The notes under the pieces: model-generated
Seen by the model: the letters and a program-made list of their open reading frames with translations, nothing else
The model's database searches: none
What the model was told of the DNA's origin: nothing
Shown here: one piece after another, positions 36,101-42,431 of the stretch
Layout: every line of letters starts with the position of its first letter
Numbering within the stretch: position 1 is the stretch's first letter
Origin: CAYUYV01 sp050331455
Lineage (GTDB): Bacteria > Pseudomonadota > Alphaproteobacteria > JAJFIK01
Assembly (NCBI GenBank): GCA_050331455.1
Contig: JBHJGV010000027.1
Location: forward strand, 62,001-126,000
DNA length: 64,000 nucleotides
Reading direction: 5' to 3'
Translations under genes and position numbers: made by a program

Positions 36101-36361
36101 AAGGTGGCCGAGGGCTCACCCCATATCGTCGATGCGCTCAATGCCGGCGAGGTCCAACTCGTCATCAATACAACGGACGGGTCTATGGCCATTTCGGATT
36201 CGAAGTCGATCCGACGGACGGCGCTGATGCTGCACATTCCCTACTACACAACCATCGCTGGCGGTCGGGCGGCCGTCCGGGCCATACGGTCCCTGCGTGC
36301 GGGATCTCTTGAAGTCGCGCCCTTGCAATTCTATGCTGAAAAACCGACTTCACCCCAATGA
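33110..36361 (+). CDS. carB: carbamoyl-phosphate synthase large subunit CarB
   Basis: Synthesises carbamoyl phosphate from bicarbonate, ATP and ammonia, 1083 aa. It has the duplicated ATP-grasp layout: the first half begins [30 protein letters not shown], the second around residue 560 with [21 protein letters not shown], and each half has the EMNPR/EVNPR motif. The C-terminal allosteric MGS-like domain includes [14 protein letters not shown] and NTTDG. The frame is open upstream to 32930, overlapping the carA stop, but ATG 33110 gives the normal family N-terminus. Confidence 0.95.
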   Translation: [1083 protein letters not shown]

Positions 36362-36686
36362 CGGTCTCGTCGGGGTGACAGTAGACTTGGATCTCAAACT
36401 GTTACAGCATTGGGATCCGAATGAGCCGTCCCGTTTTCTGCCATTCCGGTGCCCGAGTGTCGTCTCACCTTTGCTCCATACGGTGATGATGCTCGGTTCG
36501 GGGCGTGGTAACGGGGCATGTCCAAGGGGAAACGGCAGTGCCGGTCGATGCGGCGGCAGCTTGTTCCGCCCGGACTCGTGCCGAGAATCGGTATGAGAAC
36601 GGCGGTGAGCGATAGACCGTTTGCGGACCAAACCGCGACGGCTGTTTCCTGCAACACAAGTCAAGAACAGTCAGAAGTCTTTGCCT
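36362..36686. other. intergenic region carB-greA
   Basis: 325 nt. It contains a weak imperfect inverted repeat (GGATC at 36389-36393 with GATCC at 36414-36418) around a small palindrome, and no T-run. Overlapping frames here show no coding pattern. It probably carries the greA promoter and leader, though I could not identify clear hexamers. Confidence 0.3.
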
Positions 36687-37160
36687 ATGGATAAGATTCC
36701 GATGACGGCAGCAGGGTACAAGTCCCTGGAAAATGAATTGAAACAACTGAAAACCGTCGAACGGCCTGCCGTGATCGAAGCGATCGCCGAGGCGCGCGAA
36801 CACGGCGATTTGTCGGAAAATGCCGAATATCATGCGGCCAAAGACCATCAGAGCTTTATCGAAGGTCGGCTGATGGAGCTCGAGGACATGATGTCCCGCG
36901 CCCAGGTGATCGACCCGAAGACTCTTTCCGGGCAGACCGTTAAATTCGGAGCCACGGTGACCGTGGTCGATGAGGATACGGACGAAGAGAAGAGCTATCA
37001 GATCGTGGGCGACCATGAAGCCGATGTGAAAAGCGGCCTGATCTCCATCTCGTCGCCCATTTCACGGGCGCTGATCGGCAAGACGGTCGGCGATTCGGTC
37101 GAAGTCGCGACGCCGGGCGGTGGCCGGTCCTATGAGATCGTCAAGGTGCAGTGGGCCTGA
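36687..37160 (+). CDS. greA: transcription elongation factor GreA
   Basis: 157 aa, full length. GreA stimulates cleavage of backtracked RNA in the polymerase secondary channel. The N-terminal coiled coil carries the acidic tip (GDLSENAEYHAAKD), where the Asp and Glu residues act, and the C-terminal FKBP-like domain ends with ISSPISRALIGKTVGD. Start MDKIPMTAAGYKSLENEL. Ends 60 nt before the convergent Lrp/AsnC gene, whose 3' end contains its terminator. Confidence 0.95.
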   Translation: MDKIPMTAAGYKSLENELKQLKTVERPAVIEAIAEAREHGDLSENAEYHAAKDHQSFIEGRLMELEDMMSRAQVIDPKTLSGQTVKFGATVTVVDEDTDEEKSYQIVGDHEADVKSGLISISSPISRALIGKTVGDSVEVATPGGGRSYEIVKVQWA

Positions 37161-37219
37161 CGGACATCATCGGCCAGGCGATCCGATCCAACCACACTGT
37201 CGCTTGGGATGTCCCGTAC

Positions 37220-37705
37220 TCAGTACCCGGCGTTTTCCGGAACCGGAACGCCGGGTTCCATTTTTTTGGTGCGGACGACCGTCGCCGTGCGGGTTTTTTC
37301 CACGTGAGGTGCCGCGGACAGATCGTTGGTCAAGAAGGCCTGGAAGGCATCAAGATCAGGCGTGACGCATTTCAGCAGGAAATCGTAATCGCCCTGGATC
37401 ATGTAGCACTCCCGGACCATGTCCCACGACTGCACCAACGCTTCGAACTGGCGCAAATCCGCATCGGCATGGTGGGAAAGCGCCACCAGGACGAATACGG
37501 TGACGTGATATCCAAGCGCGCGGGAGTCGAGTCGCGCGTGATAGCCCTGGATCAGCCCGGCATCCTCAAGGGCACGGACACGGCGGAGGCAGGGGGGAGC
37601 GGATATGTCGACCCGCTTTGCAAGCTCCACATTGGTGATGCGTCCATCGGCCTGGAGCTCGCTCAGGATTTTTCGGTCGATGGAGTCCAGCTTGACCTTT
37701 TGCAT
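37220..37705 (-). CDS. Lrp/AsnC-family transcriptional regulator
   Basis: 161 aa. N-terminal winged helix (LDSIDRKILSELQADGRITNVELAKRVDISAPPCLRRVRALEDAGLI) and a C-terminal RAM/ligand-binding domain (CYMIQGDYDFLLKCVTPDL). These regulators bind amino acids and control their metabolism. ATG 37705 gives the standard N-terminus. The last codons form part of a hairpin that terminates the convergent greA. Confidence 0.93.
   Translation of the reverse strand: MQKVKLDSIDRKILSELQADGRITNVELAKRVDISAPPCLRRVRALEDAGLIQGYHARLDSRALGYHVTVFVLVALSHHADADLRQFEALVQSWDMVRECYMIQGDYDFLLKCVTPDLDAFQAFLTNDLSAAPHVEKTRTATVVRTKKMEPGVPVPENAGY
37226..37267 (+). terminator. greA terminator embedded in the 3' end of the Lrp/AsnC gene
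   Basis: CCCGGCGT (37226-37233) pairs with ACGCCGGG (37248-37255). Inside, TCCGG and CCGGA form a second stem around an AA loop. Seven T follow at 37261-37267. All of it lies inside the coding end of the opposite gene, so one sequence serves as protein code and terminator. Confidence 0.75.
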
Positions 37706-37852
37706 GGAAGTCGGATTTGTCACTCCGCACCTTGGCTTTTTTGACAGGGGCCGCTTGACCGGCGGACGGTTTTGATCGGACCTGTCCTCGATTTGTTGAT
37801 CGCGCGGAGACCCTACGCCGGGAAACAGGATTCTTACAAGACCCGAGCCACC

Positions 37853-38959
37853 ATGTCGGACCATTCCATGAGCGCTTCTTCCCAGACCGCAAACCCGGCC
37901 GCCCATCGGGCCGGATCCGCCCAGCCCCTGCGCTGTTGGGCGGTCAGCGACGGGCGGCGTGGCATGGAAAACCAGGCCCTTGGGCTTGCCGAAGCGTTGG
38001 GGCGCCGGCGCGCCCTCGACATCACAATCAAGCGTGTGTCCCTGGCGCCGCCCTATCGCTGGCTCCCCTACCCCGCTCTCGGCGCCCTGCCCCTCGACCC
38101 GGCCGCCGTTCTCGACCGGGACAGCGATCCGGTCGCGCCGCCCTGGCCGGACGTGCTGATCGGCTGTGGCCGGCAAAGCGTCGCCGTATCGCTTGCCGTG
38201 CGTCGCCTGAGCGCGGGGCATACCTTGACCGTCCAGACTCAGGATCCGCGCATCGCACCGGCGTGCTTTGACCTTGTGTTCCCGGCGCTCCATGACGGGC
38301 TGACGGGGGCCAATGTCACGCCCCTATTGGGCGCACCGCACCGGGTCGACGGCCCAAGACTTGCCGCCGAGGGCACCCGTCTGGCCGGCCTGTTTCGCGA
38401 CCTGCCGAGGCCCCTGGCCTGCGTGCTGATCGGCGGCGACAGCCGGCACCTCAAACTCGCCCCCCCCCAGTTCGAAGCCATCCTGGAGGCGCTCAAGGCC
38501 CTCGCCCGGTCCGGACACGGGCTCGCGGTCTCCGCCTCCCGGCGCACGCGACCGGCGCAGGCCGCCCGGTTGCGCACTGAACTGGAGCCCCTCGGGGCCT
38601 ATGTCTGGAACGGCGAAGGGGACAACCCATATTTCGCGATGTTGGCCGCGGCCGATCACATCCTGGTCACGGCCGAATCGATCAACATGCTGACGGAAGC
38701 AGCCGCGACCGGAAAGCCGGTCCATGTCCTGCCCTTGAAGGGGCACGCCGCCAAATTCGATCGCTTCCATGCCGATCTGCGCGCGCGCGGCATTGCCCGA
38801 CCGTTTTCCGGGCGGCTGGAGACCTGGAATTACACGCCGCTCGCCGAGACGGACCGGGCGGCCGGGATCATCGAAGCCGCCTTGGCGGCCCGGGCCCGCG
38901 GCAGATCGGCCGCCCCCGACCATCACCACCAGTCAAGACGCCCGACATCACGCGGCTGA
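37853..38959 (+). CDS. ELM1/GtrOC1-family putative glycosyltransferase (mitochondrial fission ELM1 domain)
   Basis: About 368 aa. Matches the bacterial members of the ELM1 family (named for a plant mitochondrial fission factor) common in alphaproteobacteria: WAVSDGRRGMENQALGLAEAL near the start, GCGRQS, QTQDPRIAPACFDLVFPALHDGL, CVLIGGDSRHLKL and LVTAESINMLTEAAATGKPVHVLPL. The fold is glycosyltransferase-B-like, but the biochemical role is not established. ATG 37853 is chosen; the frame is open to 37772. trxB follows 29 nt later. Confidence 0.82.
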   Translation: MSDHSMSASSQTANPAAHRAGSAQPLRCWAVSDGRRGMENQALGLAEALGRRRALDITIKRVSLAPPYRWLPYPALGALPLDPAAVLDRDSDPVAPPWPDVLIGCGRQSVAVSLAVRRLSAGHTLTVQTQDPRIAPACFDLVFPALHDGLTGANVTPLLGAPHRVDGPRLAAEGTRLAGLFRDLPRPLACVLIGGDSRHLKLAPPQFEAILEALKALARSGHGLAVSASRRTRPAQAARLRTELEPLGAYVWNGEGDNPYFAMLAAADHILVTAESINMLTEAAATGKPVHVLPLKGHAAKFDRFHADLRARGIARPFSGRLETWNYTPLAETDRAAGIIEAALAARARGRSAAPDHHHQSRRPTSRG

Positions 38960-38988
38960 GCGTGCCCCGGGGGCCAGGGAGAACAGCC

Positions 38989-39954
38989 ATGAGCGAAGCC
39001 ATTCACGGACGTGTCGTGATTCTCGGATCGGGGCCGGCGGGCTATACGGCGGCGATCTATGCGGCCCGCGCGATGCTCGAACCGGTGCTGATCCAGGGCC
39101 TCCAGCCGGGCGGACAACTCACGATCACAACGGATGTGGAAAATTATCCGGGCTTTGCCGATGTCATTCAGGGCCCATGGCTCATGGATCAGATGCGCGC
39201 ACAGGCCGAGCATGTCGGCACCAAGATGATCAGCGATACCATCGTCCGTGTCGATTTGGGCCAACGCCCCTACACGCTTATCGGCGACAGCGGTACGACC
39301 TACACGGCCGACACGCTGATCATCGCCACGGGGGCCCAGGCCCGCTGGCTGGGCCTTGACTCCGAGAGCCGCTTTCAGGGCTTCGGCGTTTCGGCCTGCG
39401 CCACCTGTGACGGCTTTTTCTATCGGGACAAGCGGGTGGCCGTAATCGGCGGCGGCAATACAGCGGTCGAGGAGGCCCTGTTCCTGACCAATTTTGCCAG
39501 CAAAGTAATCCTTGTGCATCGCCGTGACAGTCTGCGGGCGGAAAAGATCCTCCAGGACCGGCTTTTCAAGCATCCCAAGGTGGAGGTGATCTGGGACACG
39601 GTTCTGGAAGAGGTCGTCGGCGACACCGACCCCCTCGGCGTCACGGGCATGCGGGTGCGCAATGTCAAGACGGATGCAGTGAGCGAAATCGACGTGCACG
39701 GCATATTCGTCGCCATCGGGCACGCGCCCGCAACGCACCTGTTCGAGGGTCAGCTCGATATGCATTCGAGCGGCTACATCGTTACGGCGCCCGACTCGAC
39801 GGCCACAAGCCTGCCCGGCGTTTACGCTGCCGGGGACGTCACCGACGATATCTACCGCCAGGCCGTCACGGCGGCCGGTATGGGATGCATGGCGGCGCTC
39901 GAGGCGGAACGCTTCCTCAGCCGCGGGGGTGACATCGCCCAAGCTGCGGAGTAA
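38989..39954 (+). CDS. trxB: thioredoxin-disulfide reductase TrxB
   Basis: Flavoenzyme reducing thioredoxin with NADPH, 321 aa. FAD motif GSGPAGYTAAIYAARA at 13-28, redox-active Cys pair in SACATCDGFF (Cys137, Cys140), NADPH motif GGGNTAVEEALFL and the C-terminal FAD contact GVYAAGDVTD. GGGAGAACAGCC precedes the ATG at 38989. The LysR gene follows after 68 nt. Confidence 0.95.
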   Translation: MSEAIHGRVVILGSGPAGYTAAIYAARAMLEPVLIQGLQPGGQLTITTDVENYPGFADVIQGPWLMDQMRAQAEHVGTKMISDTIVRVDLGQRPYTLIGDSGTTYTADTLIIATGAQARWLGLDSESRFQGFGVSACATCDGFFYRDKRVAVIGGGNTAVEEALFLTNFASKVILVHRRDSLRAEKILQDRLFKHPKVEVIWDTVLEEVVGDTDPLGVTGMRVRNVKTDAVSEIDVHGIFVAIGHAPATHLFEGQLDMHSSGYIVTAPDSTATSLPGVYAAGDVTDDIYRQAVTAAGMGCMAALEAERFLSRGGDIAQAAE

Positions 39955-40022
39955 ACCGCGCGACGGGCGTCGACAGTGACCCGGAACGAGGCAGCGCCCC
40001 CGCCGTATGGGGAGACAGTGCC

Positions 40023-40910
40023 ATGGATTGGGACAAGCTGCGTATTTTTCACGCCGTCGCGAAGGCCGGGAGTCTGACCCATGCCGGGGAGTCGCTCGGC
40101 CTCAGCCAATCGGCCGTCAGCCGGCAGATCAGCGCCCTGGAGGATCAGCTCCGGGTCACGCTGTTCCATCGCCACGCCCGCGGCCTGTCGCTGACGGAAC
40201 AGGGCGACATCCTGTTTTGCGCGGCCAGTGACGTGCATGACCGCCTGCTCGGGGCCCAGGCCCAGGTCAGCGATGCCGGCGACAAACCCTGCGGGGATTT
40301 CCGGGTCACAACCACGGTCAGTTTCGGCGCCATCTGGCTTGCACCACGCCTCAAGGCCTTCACAGAGCGCTACCCGGACATCCGGCTGGAACTCGTTCTC
40401 GACGACCGGGAACTCGATCTGGCGGGGCGCGAGGCCGACGTCGCCCTGCGCCTGCACGCTCCGGCCCAGCCGGATCTCGTGGCCCGGCGCCTGTTCCAGG
40501 TGCCCTGCCACCTTTACGCCTCGGGCGATTATCTCCAGCGGCGGGGCATTCCGCGGGACGAGAGCGACCTCGACCACCACGCCGTGATCCTGTACGCCAA
40601 CCCGCCCAAACACTTGATGCCCGTGAACTGGCCGGCCCAGGCGGGCCGGAGCGGCCAGCCGCCCCGCACGCCCTGCATGACCGTGAACAGCGTGATCGCC
40701 CTCGCACAGATGGCCGAGGCGGGGATCGGGATCGCGTCCCTGCCCGATTATCTGTGCGCAGACAAGCCCCGCCTCGTGCGCGTCCTGCCCGATGCTGAGG
40801 TCCCCCGGTTCGATACGTTTTTTGTTTATCCGGAAGAGTTGCGCCAATCCAAACGGGTCGCCGTGTTCCGCGATTTCATGCTCGAACAGGCGCGAGGCTG
40901 GACGTATTGA
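40023..40910 (+). CDS. LysR-family transcriptional regulator
   Basis: 295 aa. N-terminal LysR helix-turn-helix (MDWDKLRIFHAVAKAGSLTHAGESLGLSQSAVSRQISALEDQL) and a type 2 periplasmic-binding-like effector domain. GGGGAGACAGTGCC precedes the ATG. In alphaproteobacteria a LysR gene often follows trxB, so this is probably that conserved regulator; the targets are unknown. Confidence 0.9.
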   Translation: MDWDKLRIFHAVAKAGSLTHAGESLGLSQSAVSRQISALEDQLRVTLFHRHARGLSLTEQGDILFCAASDVHDRLLGAQAQVSDAGDKPCGDFRVTTTVSFGAIWLAPRLKAFTERYPDIRLELVLDDRELDLAGREADVALRLHAPAQPDLVARRLFQVPCHLYASGDYLQRRGIPRDESDLDHHAVILYANPPKHLMPVNWPAQAGRSGQPPRTPCMTVNSVIALAQMAEAGIGIASLPDYLCADKPRLVRVLPDAEVPRFDTFFVYPEELRQSKRVAVFRDFMLEQARGWTY

Positions 40911-41005
40911 AGGCCAGAGCGGGACGTTTTCACGGCGCCGTTAAGCAAAACGCGAAGAGAAATCCCAAAAAAGACCCATGCCTCTTCATTGATTGTTTAC
41001 GGGTT

Positions 41006-41166
41006 GGGGATTACGTGGACGTCGGAGCGTTGGTGTTCCCCCCACACCCCGCTCCGGATCCGCTGTCGAAGAGTCCCCCCCTTTTCGGCAGCAGCCACGC
41101 ACTACCCCTGCGTGGCAACCTCCCAAATCCCACTTGGCCGAGCCCTCGGGCTCGGCCCTTTTCTTA
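41006..41166 (+). ncRNA. candidate small RNA with three C-rich-loop hairpins and intrinsic terminator
   Basis: About 160 nt between the LysR and haem oxygenase genes. Outer closing stem GGGATT (41007-41012) with AATCCC (41126-41131). Hairpin A: CGGAGCG 41023-41029 with CGCTCCG 41050-41056, extended by GGTGT 41032-41036 with ACACC 41044-41048, loop UCCCCCC. Hairpin B: a 12-bp stem 41062-41073 with 41081-41092 (two G-U pairs), loop UCCCCCC, identical to A. Hairpin C: CCACGCA 41095-41101 with TGCGTGG 41109-41115, loop CUACCCC. A 10-bp terminator follows. Loops of C in RNA can pair with Shine-Dalgarno G-runs, as in other bacterial sRNAs with C-rich loops. I do not recognise it as 6S, SRP RNA, tmRNA or RNase P. 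The 5' end and promoter were not identified. Confidence 0.6.
41136..41166 (+). terminator. intrinsic terminator of the candidate small RNA
   Basis: GGCCGAGCCC (41136-41145), TC, GGGCTCGGCC (41148-41157): a perfect 10-bp stem with a tiny loop, followed by CTTTTCTT. It lies 226 nt after the LysR stop, too far to be an obvious LysR terminator, and immediately after the three-hairpin element. Confidence 0.75.
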
Positions 41167-41297
41167 TCCGAACACCGTTAGAGTTTGGTGACCGCTTTGC
41201 CTAAAATAAGGCGAATGCGTCGCCGACTCGCGCCCGGTCCGCGCGCTGCCGCCCCAGCCCGAGACCCTTTGGCGCCAAAGCCCGCCCGCCCAGGAGT

Positions 41298-41945
41298 ATG
41301 CCCATGTCCAGCCACCCGGTCCTTGAGGTTCCTGCCCGTCTGACCGGCATCGATTTATCGCAAGGGGATCTGATGGTCCTGCTGCGCGATGGGACCCAGG
41401 CGCGCCACGATGCCGTGGAGGCGAAAGACCTGTTCAAGGCCCCCTTCGAGCCCGGCTTCACGAAGGACGGCTACCGGGCGCTCCTGGGCGTTTTCCGGCG
41501 GGCCTATCTCGCCGTGGAGCGCCAGATCCTGCCCTGGATCGACGATGACCTCTTCATCGACCTGCGGGAGGGGCCGAGCTACGCCGCATTGATCGACCGG
41601 GACTTCCAGGCCCTGGGCGGCACGCCGGCCGGGGCCGATACGCCGCTGCGCGCCGGAGACCAGCCAGCGCCCGCGACGGCGGCGGGCGCATTGGGAGCGC
41701 GCTACGTGCTGGAGGGTTCGATGATGGGGGGCATGCATTTGCGCAAGGTGCTGCGCAAATCCTTCGGAGAGGCTTTCGTGGAGGGCCTCGCCTTCCACGG
41801 CCGGCACCTCTCCGGCACCGATATCAAGAGGCTGCGGGCTCGCATGTCCGCCGCGCTCGACGCAGTGCCCCTTTCAGCGCGCGGCCATGCGATGGCCGGC
41901 GCCCATTGGGCCTTCGATTGTTTCGACGCGGCCCATGATGCGTGA
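41298..41945 (+). CDS. biliverdin-producing haem oxygenase
   Basis: 215 aa, haem oxygenase fold of the bacterial BphO/HmuO relatives. LLRDGTQARHDAVE near residue 28 contains the likely proximal haem ligand His37; GARYVLEGSMMGGMHLRKVL near 135 is the distal-helix signature. It opens haem to biliverdin, CO and iron. No bacteriophytochrome or haem-uptake gene is adjacent, so iron recovery is the likeliest role. It is convergent with the YbjQ gene with a 21-nt gap. Confidence 0.85.
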   Translation: MPMSSHPVLEVPARLTGIDLSQGDLMVLLRDGTQARHDAVEAKDLFKAPFEPGFTKDGYRALLGVFRRAYLAVERQILPWIDDDLFIDLREGPSYAALIDRDFQALGGTPAGADTPLRAGDQPAPATAAGALGARYVLEGSMMGGMHLRKVLRKSFGEAFVEGLAFHGRHLSGTDIKRLRARMSAALDAVPLSARGHAMAGAHWAFDCFDAAHDA

Positions 41946-41966
41946 GGCGCGGGCAGCCCAGCCGGC

Positions 41967-42431
41967 TTACTTGAGGCGGTAGATTCGAGTCGTGCCCTGC
42001 TCCACCCGGGCGCTGGGACGGCCAAGGGTTTGGTCGGCGCTCTGGGGTTGACCAGCCGTCGTTGCGGCCGGTTCCACCCCATCCAGGAAACGCACCGCCG
42101 TGCCATAGGCGATCACCTCGGCGCCCCCGACCACGACATTCGACGTGGACAGACGCACGCCCACGACGCCGTTCGCGCCCAGCTTCGCCGCGCTCTGGGT
42201 CAGCCGGTCCATCGCCACGTCGACGGTCTCTTCGATGAGGCCCCCATACTGCACCAGTTCACCGCCTACGAGATTCTTGATGGCCTGCCAGATGTCCTTG
42301 GTCAGGGGCGTCGCCCGGATGCAGGAGCCATGGACCAGGCCGAGCACCTCATAGGGACCGGGCATGTCCTCCGTGCTCACGACCATGGTCACGGCGGCGT
42401 CCGCGCCGCTCGGCTCAGGCGTCTTCATCAT
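41967..42431 (-). CDS. YbjQ/UPF0145 family protein
   Basis: About 154 aa. YbjQ-type fold (once called DUF74): DMPGPYEVLGLVHGSCIRATPLTKDI, LVGGELVQYGGLIEETVDVAMDRL, AAKLGANGVVGVRLSTSNVV and EVIAYGTAV match the family, which forms pentamers of unknown function. A C-terminal tail of about 35 residues is not part of the usual domain. Its start (ATG at 42431 or 42428) lies inside the end of the upstream membrane-protein gene, so the two are translationally coupled. Confidence 0.85.
   Translation of the reverse strand: MMKTPEPSGADAAVTMVVSTEDMPGPYEVLGLVHGSCIRATPLTKDIWQAIKNLVGGELVQYGGLIEETVDVAMDRLTQSAAKLGANGVVGVRLSTSNVVVGGAEVIAYGTAVRFLDGVEPAATTAGQPQSADQTLGRPSARVEQGTTRIYRLK

Noticed and set aside
41006..41166. 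The structured RNA as 6S RNA, SRP RNA or tmRNA
   Set aside because: No long single hairpin with central bubble (6S), no SRP GGAAGCAGC core, no tRNA-like ends or tag peptide.
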